64,000 bases of DNA from Bufo bufo (GCF_905171765.1 NC_053392.1:102412220-102476219), one strand, 5' to 3'; positions 1 to 9,910 are shown, counted from the first letter of the stretch. The notes: generated by a model from the letters alone, not told the origin. Numbers and translations: made by a program.

Positions 1-803
1 TCAAGGACCACCTCCACACCCGCATCATGTGGGATGCGGGTGTAGAGGCTCTCCACATCGAGGGATACCAACTGGTACCCTTCCTGCCAATGTAAATCCT
101 TGAGGGCCAGTAAGAAATCATTGGTGTCCCTGAGATACGCAGGGGCGCCTACCAGGGCTGGTCTAAGGAGCCAGTCAACATATTTAGACAAAGGTTCAGT
201 CACTGAGCCAATCCCCGCGACAATGGGACGTCCCGGGGGGTGACTCAGTGACTTATGAACCTTAGGTAGGAAATACCAAGACGGTTTTGCTGGAGATGGG
301 GGAATAAGCTTATCCAACATATTCTTGGGAAGGAAATCTACCTCCACATATTTAGTTACAAGGGATCTGAGCAACTGCTGGGTATGGGGTCCCCCCGTAT
401 CCTCTCGTAGATGCGGGAATCCCCCAATTGTCTTAGGGCCTCCCCTATGTAATAATCTTTGGACATGAGAACAACATTGCCCCCCTTGTCCGCCGGCTTT
501 ACCACCACATCACTCTTAGAGCACAACCACTGAAGGGCTTTACTTTTCTCAGGGGTAATATTAGGTTGTGCTGACGAGTATATAGCGGCTCTGATGTCTC
601 TCATAACTTGATGCTGAAATATGTCAATGCTACTGCCGGCGGGCATAGGGGGGCAAAAGGTGGATTTGACTCCACCTGTAAATAGATCCGAAAGTGCATC
701 ACTAGCAGGTTCTAATGCAGTCTCACTACTAATGAGGAATTCTAGACAGGTCAATTCGTCTGAATCAAATCTAGTAGATATGTGGAATCCTAAGGGATTT
801 TAG
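1..803 (-). pseudogene. Inverted partial copy of PLE reverse transcriptase ORF
   Basis: Read on the minus strand, this segment is nearly identical to 1748-2554 of the plus-strand Penelope-like element. It covers the part of the protein from the DPLGF region to just past RT motif A. Against the plus-strand copy it lacks 7 bp near position 380, between short repeats of ACCCAG, so the minus frame (754 down to 356) shifts and stops soon after GDPIPS. The copy enters from the left window edge and ends sharply at about 803, where the plus-strand copy begins. Inverted, truncated copies next to a fuller copy are a known habit of PLEs. The identity is read directly; the mechanism is inference. Confidence 0.85.
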
Positions 804-895
804 ATGGCAGAGAAGGGGCAGAAGATTTCTTCACGCAATGCAATGCAAAAGACACCCTGCAGAACCTCAGCACCCGATCACTGGAAGCAAAAGTC

Positions 896-1543
896 ATGCA
901 ATTAGCTGACAGAGAAATAAGGCTGTTTTGGACAGTAAAATCACTGAATTCCTATAAAGAATGTGGGAGGGTGCCTAGAGGTCTCAGGGTTTACAAATAC
1001 CCAGTGCAATATGCGGATGATCCATTATTTGTAAAAATGTGGCAACAACTGCACGCAGACCTCTCCTTACAAATTCTAGACACAGTGTTGCAAAGAGATA
1101 TAAAAGAATACGACACAGTAAAAGAGGAACTCAGCAAAGCGAGAGCTGAGTTGGATTCAAGGCTGCCGGACAACCTCTTAGAGGCATTTGATAAAAGAAT
1201 AAATAAAAAACTCACAATTATACAAGCCGAAGTCAAGGAAAGAAAAAAGGATAAATTTGTGAGGGATAAACAGGATTACGAGTCAGGCCATATATTCGAC
1301 TGGAATATAGGGAGAAAATTCAGGAAACAGAAGAGAAGACCAGTCCGTTACCAGAATAACTATTATTGGACCACTGACTCTGATTCAAGTATGTCGGATG
1401 ATACCAATCAAGTGGTGGCAGGCACCGAAGGGGAAACAAGTGACCCTTTAGGAAAAAAAAAAGACGGGGTCGCAGAAAGACCAAGAGGAAAAGGAGTCAG
1501 AAAATCAGAGAGGGAGAATAAACAAGTGTCCTGGAGGAAGTAA
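896..1543 (+). CDS. Upstream ORF of the PLE, 215 aa, charged, coiled-coil-like; function unknown
   Basis: This frame starts at an ATG at 896 and encodes 215 residues. Residues about 60-125 are rich in Lys, Glu, Leu and Gln with few prolines, which suggests a helical or coiled-coil stretch. The C-terminal third is very basic and Ser/Asp-rich, as expected of a nucleic-acid-binding tail. I recognise no enzymatic motif. It ends at 1543, while the RT frame is already open from 1522, so the two overlap by about 22 nt in the -1 relation. Most described PLEs encode one long protein. This frame could be a separate ORF1-like product, or the N-terminal part of one polyprotein joined by frameshifting or broken by a recent indel; an A-run at about 1453-1462 is a plausible indel site. 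No homologue can be named from the sequence alone. Confidence 0.6.
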   Translation: MQLADREIRLFWTVKSLNSYKECGRVPRGLRVYKYPVQYADDPLFVKMWQQLHADLSLQILDTVLQRDIKEYDTVKEELSKARAELDSRLPDNLLEAFDKRINKKLTIIQAEVKERKKDKFVRDKQDYESGHIFDWNIGRKFRKQKRRPVRYQNNYYWTTDSDSSMSDDTNQVVAGTEGETSDPLGKKKDGVAERPRGKGVRKSERENKQVSWRK

Positions 1544-1569
1544 CTACCTGTCCACCACCTCACGAAAAC

Positions 1570-3933
1570 TTGGTCATCAACCTCACAGAACATGAACTGC
1601 CTCTTGGTTGTATAAAGGAACAATTCGATATTGTCACGTTTGAATTAGACCTATTTAAAGCCACTCGCAAGCTCTACTTACATAAATTGTTTAGGGAGAC
1701 ACCACAGAAAGTTGTGCACAGACAGGGAGAAATCCCCTTAGCCCCCGATCCCTTAGGATTCCACATAACTACTAGATTTGATTCAGACGAATTGACCTGT
1801 CTAGAATTCCTCATTGGTAGTGAGACTGCATTAGAACCTGCTAGTGATGCACTTTCGGATCTATTTACAGGTGGAGTCAAATCCACCTTTTGCCCCCCTA
1901 TGCCCCCTGGCAGTAGCATTGACATATTTCAGCATCAAGTTATGAGAGACATCAGAGCCGCTATATACTCGTCAGCACAACCTAATATTACCCCTGAGGA
2001 AAGTAAAGCCCTTCAGTGGTTGTGCTCTAAGAGTGATGTGGTGGTAAAGCCGGCGGACAAGGGGGGCAATGTTGTTCTCATGTCCAAAGATTATTACATA
2101 GGGGAGGCCCTAAGACAATTGGGGGATTCCCGCATCTACGAGAGGATACGGGGGGACCCCATACCCAGTACCCAGCAGTTGCTCAGATCCCTTGTAACTA
2201 AATATGTGGAGGTAGATTTCCTTCCCAAGAATATGTTGGATAAGCTTATTCCCCCACCTCCAGCAAAACCGTCTTGGTATTTCCTACCTAAGGTTCATAA
2301 GTCACTGAGTCACCTCCCGGGACGTCCCATTGTCGCGGGGATTGGCTCAGTGACTGAACCTTTGTCTAAATATGTTGACTGGCTCCTTAGACCAGCCCTG
2401 GTAGGCGCCCCTGCATATCTCAGGGACACCAATGATTTCTTACTGGCCCTCAAGGACTTACATTGGCAGGAAGGGTACCAGTTGGTATCCCTCGATGTGG
2501 AGAGCCTCTACACCCGCATCCTACATGATGCGGGTGTGGAGGCGGTCCTTGACATTGTTACCAACCTTGGAAAAAGTCTGATTTTTTGCGATTTCATTGG
2601 TGAGGCACTTGAGTTTATCCTAACCAATAACGGGTTTCAGTTTGGAGATGAGTGGTATAGGCAAAAGCTGGGTATGGCTATGGGGACCCCCGTATCTTGT
2701 ACGTTCGCTAATATGTACCTTGCTAGGTTGGAGGATAAGTATGTATACTCTACAACCAATCCATTTTTACCCAAGTTGAAGGCGTATTTACGCTTTGTGG
2801 ATGATATTTTCATAGTGTGGGAGGGTACAGAAATTCAATGCGAAGATTTTGTAAAGTATCTCAATACTAATGACATGGGAATGACATTCACCCTCAATTT
2901 TGGGGGGAAGAGTCTTCAATTCCTGGATGTGGCTGTCGTGGCTGAGGGCGATGAGTTGGTCACGGAGGGCTTCCGCAAGCCCACGGTGACCAACTCCTTG
3001 CTCCACTACGGCAGCTTCCACCCATGGAGTGTTAAGAAGGCCGTACCATATGGCCAATTTATTAGACTCAGGCGCATTAATAGTAGGGATAGTGGGTACC
3101 AAAAACAAGCACTTGATTTAAGGCAGCGTCTATTGGCCAGAGGCTATCCAGAGGACCTGCTTAATAAAGATATGAAAAGAGTGCAGTCCTTTTCCCAGGA
3201 GGATTTATTAAGGAGTGGTACATGTAGAGAGAAAAAAGGAATCAAACAGATGGGGGATGTTAGCGGGGATGCGAGGTTTGCATTCTCCTTTAAATACAGT
3301 CCCATGGCCGAACCTATACGTTCAGTGATACACAAAAATTGGGACACTTTAAGGAGAGATGCAACCTTGGCTAAACTAACAGAACAAAAGCTTATTATAT
3401 CCTTTAGAAGAAGTCACACAATCAAGGATAGGCTTGTAAGGAGCAGGTTCCAGACTAGTAGAAGGGGTAACTGGCTCAGGAGCAGTATCCCAGTTGGCAA
3501 CTTTCGCTGCGGCACCTGCTCATTTTGTGCAAATAACTCTCAAAAGAAATACGTCGAGTTTGGTGGCACCCAACATAGAGTCAAAAGATTCATTAATTGC
3601 AGGAGCACCTATGTAGTGTACCTGCTGCAATGTGATTGCGGACGATTCTATGTTGGGAAAACGATCAGGTGTCTCTTTGAGAGAGTTAGAGAACATTTGA
3701 ATTCTGTGAAAACTGGTAAGGGCTGCCCCAGGTTTATAGAACACGTAAGGAACATACATGGAGGCAGAACTGACTGTATTTCCTTCATGGGGCTTGAGAC
3801 TGTGCCCACCCCTCTGCAGGGGGGAGACAGACATCGTCTCCTCCTGCAGAGGGAAGCGAGGTGGATCCTGTCCACTCAGGCCCTGGGTGAGCTGGGGTTA
3901 AATGACAGGAACAATCTAAGTTCCTTTTTGTAG
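1570..3933 (+). CDS. PLE reverse transcriptase with Zn-finger-like motif and GIY-YIG endonuclease, about 787 aa
   Basis: The protein would copy element RNA into DNA and nick target DNA with its C-terminal nuclease. Visible motifs in order: FLPKVHK and RPIVAG of the RT fingers (about residues 241-265), motif A with LDVES (about 308), motif B with MGTPVSCTFANMY (about 375), the catalytic FVDD (about 408), a paired-Cys motif CGTCSFC (about 648), then the GIY-YIG-like pair VVYLLQC...FYVGKT (about 681-698) followed by an Arg and REHL. No stop interrupts the 787 codons. Position 1570 is a TTG, not an ATG. The frame is open from 1522, and its first in-frame ATG is near 1903, inside conserved sequence. 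Translation therefore probably depends on the upstream ORF, by frameshift or coupling, or an indel has separated it from its true start. The motifs are seen; PLE membership is established knowledge; the start mechanism is inference. Confidence 0.9.
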   Translation: MVINLTEHELPLGCIKEQFDIVTFELDLFKATRKLYLHKLFRETPQKVVHRQGEIPLAPDPLGFHITTRFDSDELTCLEFLIGSETALEPASDALSDLFTGGVKSTFCPPMPPGSSIDIFQHQVMRDIRAAIYSSAQPNITPEESKALQWLCSKSDVVVKPADKGGNVVLMSKDYYIGEALRQLGDSRIYERIRGDPIPSTQQLLRSLVTKYVEVDFLPKNMLDKLIPPPPAKPSWYFLPKVHKSLSHLPGRPIVAGIGSVTEPLSKYVDWLLRPALVGAPAYLRDTNDFLLALKDLHWQEGYQLVSLDVESLYTRILHDAGVEAVLDIVTNLGKSLIFCDFIGEALEFILTNNGFQFGDEWYRQKLGMAMGTPVSCTFANMYLARLEDKYVYSTTNPFLPKLKAYLRFVDDIFIVWEGTEIQCEDFVKYLNTNDMGMTFTLNFGGKSLQFLDVAVVAEGDELVTEGFRKPTVTNSLLHYGSFHPWSVKKAVPYGQFIRLRRINSRDSGYQKQALDLRQRLLARGYPEDLLNKDMKRVQSFSQEDLLRSGTCREKKGIKQMGDVSGDARFAFSFKYSPMAEPIRSVIHKNWDTLRRDATLAKLTEQKLIISFRRSHTIKDRLVRSRFQTSRRGNWLRSSIPVGNFRCGTCSFCANNSQKKYVEFGGTQHRVKRFINCRSTYVVYLLQCDCGRFYVGKTIRCLFERVREHLNSVKTGKGCPRFIEHVRNIHGGRTDCISFMGLETVPTPLQGGDRHRLLLQREARWILSTQALGELGLNDRNNLSSFL

Positions 3934-4110
3934 CTATATACTGTTGCAAACACTGATCTTTTGTGTCACTGTATTATATTGCCTGCTATTTGCTGTTTTA
4001 TTGATACATTTGTACTAACCTTGAATGAAGGCACAGCTGCTTTGTCAATTACACTGACACAATCACTGGTGCCATTATAAAAGGGTGATGCGCAACACAT
4101 GCGCCGACGC

Positions 4111-4154
4111 AGAGCCTGAGGAAGCGCTTATCAGCGCGAAACGGCCGTCGCTCT
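4111..4154 (+). ncRNA. Type-I hammerhead-ribozyme-like motif in the PLE 3' region
   Basis: Stem I pairs AGAGC (4111-4115) with GCTCT (4150-4154). The core CTGAGGA (4116-4122) fits the hammerhead consensus CUGANGA. Stem II is GCGC/GCGC around a 6-nt loop (4124-4137). GAA follows at 4138-4140. A minimal stem III, AC...GT with a GGCC loop (4141-4148), leads to C4149, the predicted cleavage position. One extra A (4123) between the core and stem II departs from the canonical fold. Short-stem-III type-I hammerheads are known in PLE terminal repeats. Activity is not shown by sequence. Confidence 0.65.
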
Positions 4155-4195
4155 TCTCATGCGTGCTTAGAATTGTCCGCCCCTCTGCTTGTTGG

Positions 4196-4201
4196 AATAA
4201 A
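4196..4201 (+). terminator. Probable poly(A) signal of the PLE
   Basis: An AATAAA lies about 265 nt after the RT stop codon and 42 nt after the hammerhead-like motif. The same order, ribozyme-like motif then AATAAA, recurs at 25814-26205. Confidence 0.4.
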
Positions 4202-4430
4202 GTACCCGCTTGATTTTCATCACAGGCTATGAGCTGTGCGCTGCGATTGGCCAGCGCTGCAGCAAGGGACACGCCTCATACAAGAAATCACTCCAGTACA
4301 ACAAAGGGAGCGCAGACACCGGAGCCTATACCGGGCGAACGGAGCGGCGCCCAGACTTACCAGTAAGTGCAGGGGGACCCCTGGGCGCCGCTCTGCCCAC
4401 TGATATAGTTAGTTTTTAGTTTGTACAGTA

Positions 4431-5090
4431 GTGAAAGGTCCTCTTTAAGTAATAAATATTTTAATAGGTAACACTTTCTGTTTTAGAAGCAGAGAAATAA
4501 AAATTTGGAAAATTGAGAATTTTTCGACATTTTTGGTATATTTGGGATTTTTTCATAAATAAAGGTGAAATATATTGACTCAAATTTATGACTATCATGA
4601 AGTACAATGTGTCACGAGAAAACAATCTCAGAATGGCTTGGATAAATAAAAGTGTTCCAAAGCTATTACCACATAAACTGACTGTAAAGGGGGAATATTA
4701 ATTACCAATATTTATGCAAATATCAATAATTAATATTCATAAATATGAGGAGCCGTCTACCGATGACTCCGCCTATTTATACCTTTATATTAATAACACT
4801 TTCCCTTTGCCTTACGCCAATCACTAAACTAGCTGCAAGCGCCTAACTGAGCTAGCTACCGCCAATAATCACACGTTACACAGTAGGTATAATACAAACA
4901 ATACAAGATATTTATTATCACCTACAGTACACAATATACACAATACAACACCAATAATACAGCACTAAATACACTGTTCAATCCCGAGTTCCACCCACAA
5001 ACTAACTAATACACACACACATACACACAATAGCAGCCCACCCCACCTGGCTTTAAACTATCCCTATGAACGAAGGGTTAACGGTGGCGC
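4431..5090. other. AT-rich non-coding stretch
   Basis: No gene or bounded element is visible. Near 4690-4750 the sequence is dominated by ATTAAT/AATATT words that can pair with each other. From 4860 to 5040 it is rich in ACA/ATA microsatellite-like runs. Confidence 0.4.
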
Positions 5091-5440
5091 TGCAAGGGTA
5101 AATGCAGGCCACAGACACAGGGTTACAGGGGTGCAGCAGGGGTTAACACAGAATTGGGAGCAGGGATGCTCCTGCAGGGTTAGGGTAGGGGATTGGTGGT
5201 CAAGGGGTTAATTGCTGGGGATTGGTGGGATAGGGTATAGAGGTAATAAGGCACGTTGTTGGGATAGGGGTATGGTTGGTGGGATAGGGCAAGTAGAGGT
5301 AAATCAGAGGGATGCGTTGGTGGGATAGCAGGGGAATGTGTAAGGGTTGGTGGTATAGGGAGGGTTAAATCGTTGGTGGTATAGGGGGGTTTAATGCAAG
5401 GGAATCGATCATTGGTGGTATAGGGGGGTTTATACTCAGC
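5090..5440. repeat. G-rich degenerate tandem repeat
   Basis: Variants of GGTGGGATAGGG and GGGGTTAA recur at irregular spacing. No fixed period is clear and no coding frame is credible. Confidence 0.5.
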
Positions 5441-5499
5441 CCTTCAGTTGCTCGTTGTCCAGGGGTCCTCTTTGGGGGGGCGGCTCGGCTCTTCTCCCC

Positions 5500-5950
5500 A
5501 GTGCAGGGGCCGCCGGATATTTATGTCCGGCGGCCCGCACTGCCGCACCGCCCACACTGTGGCGCGCGGGCGCGTGCCACCATCAGGGACACGTGGGCTG
5601 GCGCAGTGAGATGACATCACTGCGCCAGCCCGCGCATCCCTGCATGAGCGCATCGGGGCCACGCCACTTCCTGACAGGCGGGAGAAGCCTTTGATCTCCC
5701 GCCTGTAGTACTTTGCATAATCGCGCTGCCGGAATGCACATAATAGAAGGAGGGGAGGTTTCTCCCCTCTTCCTATTATGCATAATTATCTCCAGCGGCG
5801 CTGGAGATAATTAATACAAAGGACTCCGATTTTATTGAATCAGAGTTCTTTGAAGCAGGCAGGATGACCGGACTATTGTCCGGTCATTCTGATGCAATTA
5901 GCCAGATGGCATCAGTGTGAATGCTTGGGGCACATTCACACTGATACCTC
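5500..5950. repeat. Chain of nine successive hairpins
   Basis: Nine different inverted repeats follow one another with little between them: 5500-5542, 5559-5580, 5595-5631, 5674-5706, 5740-5779, 5785-5811, 5818-5852, 5864-5887 and 5920-5950. Arms are 10-19 bp; several, such as 5595-5609 against 5617-5631, are perfect. The stem sequences are unrelated to each other, so this is not a tandem array. I recognise no RNA family; a structured non-autonomous element is the likeliest reading. Confidence 0.7.
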
Positions 5951-5989
5951 TGGTTTCAGGTGAATCAGGGGACATCAATGGGGCCTATG

Positions 5990-6100
5990 GATATGGGGGG
6001 TATACTATAAGGGGACTCTAATATTAACTATAAGGGGACACATATAAGGGGGCACGTATATAGAAGAGGGGCATATAAGGGGGCACATATTCCCCACAGG
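5990..6100. repeat. Short minisatellite, ATAAGGGGACAC-like units
   Basis: Five to six variants of a unit like CATATAAGGGGGCAC occur in a row next to the hairpin chain. Confidence 0.55.
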
Positions 6101-6193
6101 GGCCACAATGAGCCCCTGTGGAATACTACAGGCAGATGTGCGCAGATGTTGGGCACATCTGCACACCTCATCCTATAATGTGCCCATTATGTA

Positions 6194-6227
<34 letters not shown>
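6194..6227. repeat. (TA)n microsatellite
   Basis: A nearly pure TA run lies just left of the Tc1-like insertion at 6262, whose own TA target lies in similar sequence. Confidence 0.85.
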
Positions 6228-6228
<1 letters not shown>

Positions 6229-6261
6229 GCACGCACGTGTTCGCCTGCATATACATATATA

Positions 6262-7310
6262 CACTCACCTAAAGAATTATTAGGAACACCATACTAATAC
6301 GGTGTTGGACCCCCTTTTGCCTTCAGAACTGCCTTAATTCTACGTGGCATTGATTCCACAAGGTGCTCATAGCATTCTTTAGAAATGTTGGCCCATATTG
6401 ATAGGATATCATCTTGCAGTTGATGGAGATTTGAGGGATGCACATCCAGTGCACGAAGCTCCCGTTCCACCACATCCCAAAGATGCTCTATTGGGTTGAG
6501 ATCTGGTGACTGTGGGGGCCATTTTAGTACAGTGAACTCATTGTCATGTTCAAGAAACCAATTTGAAATGATTCGAGCTTTGTGACATGGTGCATTATCC
6601 TGCTGGAAGTAGCCATCAGAGGATGGATACATGTTCTCATTCTGTTTACGCCAAATTCGGACTCTACCATTTGAATGCCTCAACAGAAATCGAGACTCAT
6701 CAGACCAGGCAACATTTTTCCAGTCTTCAACAGTCCAATTTTGGTGAGCTCGTGCAAATTGTAGCCTCTTTTTCCTATTTGTAGTGGAGATGAGTGGTAC
6801 CCGGTGGGGTCTTCTGCTGTTGTAGCCCATCCGCCTCAAGGTTGTGCGTGTTGTGGCTTCACAAATGCTTTGCTGCATACCTCGGTTGTAACGAGTGGTT
6901 ATTTCAGTCAACGTTGCTCTTCTATCAGCTTGAATCAGTCGGCCCATTCTCCTCTGACCTCTAGCATCCACAAGGCATTTTTGCCCACAGGACTGCCGCA
7001 TACTGGATGTTTTTCCCTTTTCACACCATTCTTTGTAAACCCTAGAAATGGTTGTGCGTGAAAATCCCAGTAACTGAGCTGATTGTGAAATACTCAGACC
7101 GGCCCGTCTGGCACCAACAACCATGCCACGCTCAAAATTGCTTAAATCACCTTTCTTTCCCATTCTGACATTCAGTTTGGAGTTCAGGAGATTGTCTTGA
7201 CCAGGACCACCCCCTAAATGCATTGAAGCAACTGCCATGTGATTGGTTGACTAGAAAATTGCATTAATGAGAAATAGAACAGGTGTTCCTAATAATTCTT
7301 TAGGTGAGTG
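6262..7310 (-). mobile_element. Tc1/mariner DNA transposon, DD36E type, non-autonomous by internal deletion
   Basis: Perfect 29-bp terminal inverted repeats, beginning CACTCACC, lie at 6262-6290 and 7282-7310. A TA target duplication flanks them (6260-6261 and 7311-7312). The interior is almost wholly the minus-strand transposase frame. Spacing between the second Asp and the Glu of the catalytic triad is 36 residues, which points to the DD36E (Incomer) lineage rather than classic DD34E Tc1. The intact TIRs suggest recent movement, probably helped by a full transposase elsewhere. Confidence 0.9.
6294..7238 (-). pseudogene. DD36E Tc1/mariner transposase with an in-frame internal deletion
   Basis: The frame gives 314 residues. 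The likely true start is the ATG at 7161-7163, giving MGKKGDL, as expected for the family; the 25 residues before it come from terminal sequence. An N-terminal paired-like helix-turn-helix region is followed by the catalytic blocks WSDES (first Asp), FQQDNAPCH (second Asp) and SPDLNPIEHLW (Glu). Between the first and second Asp the protein jumps from RKQNENMYP straight to SSDGYFQQD, so several tens of residues usual for the family are missing with the frame kept. This deletion should abolish the RNase-H-like fold. The C-terminus ends naturally just inside the TIR. Motif identity is secure; loss of activity is inferred. Confidence 0.85.
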
Positions 7311-7319
7311 TATATGCAT

Positions 7320-7775
7320 ATATCTCAACCCTTCCTCAACACTGACGCATGTCAGATTTGTAAATTTTGACCTGGACACTGGGGCATCAATGACCCTTGG
7401 TCATGAAAGGGTTAACAATGACCTCCACAATGCATGCCCCCTTAACAGTGACCTATAACAGTGAAACAGTGAGTTGTTAAGGAAACCTGGTGTAAAACTT
7501 GTGTATGTCAAGATTGAGGGACCTGCAAGCTTCTATTGGCTAATAAGGGTCATGTGACCATGTGTATGGCTGTTACAATATGAGTGAAGAACCTGTGAGC
7601 TTCTATTGGCTAATACTTTTTATTGGTAATATCTTAAGAACGGTCTGTCCTAGAGAGCTGAGATCTTCCCAGACACCCGATGTACCTATGTGCCAAATTT
7701 GGTCTCCATTGGTTCAGGTGTCTGGATGCCTATAGAGGACAGACAGACAGTCATTGATTTTTATAATATAGATAT
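7320..7775 (+). repeat. Interspersed repeat ending in a GACA/ATAGATA tail
   Basis: Two partial copies of a segment containing AGCTTCTATTGGCTAATA occur at about 7529 and 7590. The stretch ends in a GACAGACAGACAG tract and an ATATAGATA tail, a form common at repeat ends. The family is not identified. Confidence 0.35.
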
Positions 7776-9280
7776 ACTGGTAGTTTTTAGAAAATACACT
7801 TATTGACATAACTGCATGACAAGATTTTCGACAATCCAACATTTCTATTTGGGTGTGTTATTTTTTATTTTTTTGGGCAATGAGTGTATGATAGTTATTT
7901 GTATATTGGTAGTTTTTGGCACACACAATCGTTACTTGTCTGATCATAGTGATGTGAAGATTTATAAGCCCTTACTGTGGTTAGTGGGTTCTAAGAATTG
8001 AGAGAGAATTGTTATTCCCTGTCTTACTTGATGCTATTGAAGCTTGCAGAAATGCCTGGAATCTGCTCGGAATATTTCCCCATTGTACATTACGCACCTG
8101 ACTGGGCACAAAAGGGATTTAGTGTGTTTGGCTTTTTGGATGCTCTATCACATGTTTTTCATCAGCCCGTGTTAGGAGCAATATGAAAGGAACATTCTTT
8201 CTAGTGCTAGTGTTACTTGTTCAGGTTACAAAAATGCATGGATTTCTTGATAAACTATACAGCTCAGAAAAGATATTTGTTTGCCTTCATGTGGGATGTA
8301 TTGTTCCTGCATTGATTCCACCACCATCGATCATACTGTAGATGTATTAATATAACAAGCACTAGGAGTGGAGGTGTAATAGATGGAGGGCACAGGATAA
8401 GACAACACCTGCACATTCCTTCTCACTAGGGTTACATCATTCAGAAGCATATGTCATGACATGGTCTACAAAGCTCTGGTGGGATCTAAGGAAGGGGGAG
8501 TCAGTGTCTCTACAAGAGGTGTGTATTTACCTAGGAGATAAGAAGATAGGTAGAAGAGACAGATTTCGTGTCAAGAGCAGTAGCCAGACTGTTATGTCTG
8601 TCTGCCAAAACAGATTCTATTTAAAGAGACGCTCCCATCAAAATGTTTTCATTAGCAACCTAGATATATATGAGAATATTCTATGTCATTTTTTTTTTTA
8701 CAAAAAAAACAGGAGGATGGTTTTCTGGATATATATTTTTTTGAAGTCACTCCATGTATGCTACTTCCTGTCTTGAATCTTTAACTTCCTCAAACAGCCT
8801 TGCTTAACTCTCTCAGTCAGACCATTCACCCTGACCAGAGAGACCCCCCTGTAGTGACTCAACTAGAGCATCACATAAAGTATTACACTTACAATGCTCT
8901 CCTGTGAAAATCGTTATACATGCCTATCAAAAGAACAATAGAGCTGTCATACTGTTATCCAAATTCTACAAACTACTATTATACTACCATATAAACCTTT
9001 TTTCTCACAGCAACATTAAAATGACAATGGGTTCCCTATATATATGAGTTTTATTTTTTTAGACTGACTACTTTCAATTTTTAATGACATAGTTCTGCCA
9101 AAATGAAAAAATAAAACCAAAAAATCTAAGAAAAAAATGTAAAAATGTTTATTTCTGAAGGAAGCATACCTTTAAAACAAGACTAGACCTTAAAAATGCA
9201 ATCTGACAGTCTGCACGTCTTTCTGTACCCTACTGAAATAAGTAGTCTTCTAGAAATTCAGAAAAAACTTCAGGTCTATC
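7776..9280. other. Unassigned non-coding sequence
   Basis: No open frame over about 106 codons, no terminal repeats and no tandem structure are visible. AT-rich, with runs of T and A near 8690 and 9110. Confidence 0.4.
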
Positions 9281-9910
9281 TACTGGAGCAGTGGCCGGGT
9301 TTGGGGTGATCCCAACACTGCGTAGGGTCTCCCGGACACCGTCAAGGTGTCATCACATGTTTCTTCTCCCTGGTGGATGGAAAGGTGTGGTGCACCACAA
9401 TGGTAAATAAGTTTAGCGAGTCAGGGTCTGTAGTAAACCAGTGTGCTGCTTTACTGGAGGAACTCAAGATCAAAACAATACAGGCAAGACATAGGGCTGG
9501 CTTCTCCCGTCTCCTCCCTGTCAGAAGAAGGTTTAGTGCTGAAGAAAGGCCTCAGCTAGCTGTCTCTCTCGCTCTCAGACTGCTTGTACCCTGGTCAAAG
9601 GCTGGTGAACCAGGGTCTGTGGCAGAGTATCCCCATCTCAGTGTCTTCTTCTGGTGACTCAAGTAGTCTGGCAGAGTCTCTTCTTCTAAGCACTGATCCT
9701 TAACTGTAAATGACATGAGGCTCTGACTGCTCTCCTTATATACAGTTTCTAGCTGAACTAGAACCTTCTAGTGGGAGGGGTAGAGTGGAGAAACACAGCC
9801 TAAACGGATACAATGTTACAATTTCCACCTGTCATAGACTTGCATTACAACTTCAATAATAATCAATTACAATAACAAAACTGTTTTTCCAGACAAAAAC
9901 AAGTCTTCAG
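9281..9910. other. Probable interspersed repeat of unknown class
   Basis: More GC-rich than its surroundings, with a TATATA stretch near 9741. It has the look of an LTR or a repeat fragment, but I found no TG...CA ends or duplication. Confidence 0.2.

Larger units (their letters stand above)
1..2554. repeat. Inverted repeat of about 800 bp arms formed by two PLE copies
   Basis: The arms are 1-803 and 1748-2554, in opposite orientation, with a 944-bp loop that contains the upstream PLE ORF. The arms differ by scattered substitutions and one 7-bp indel, so the two copies are young. The left arm may continue beyond the window. Confidence 0.85.
804..4430 (+). mobile_element. Penelope-like retroelement, Neptune-type, with C-terminal GIY-YIG endonuclease
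   Basis: The element holds a short basic frame (896-1543), a long RT plus GIY-YIG frame (open from 1522, ending 3933), a hammerhead-like motif (4111-4154) and a poly(A) signal (4196-4201). The order RT, then a Cys-rich Zn-finger-like motif, then GIY-YIG, matches the Neptune group of PLEs known from amphibians and fish. The left limit is the junction with the inverted copy at 803/804. The right limit is uncertain: sequence beyond 4200 to about 4430 is GC-rich and I saw no clear terminal repeat. The RT frame has no internal stop, so this copy is young compared with everything else here. Confidence 0.85.
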
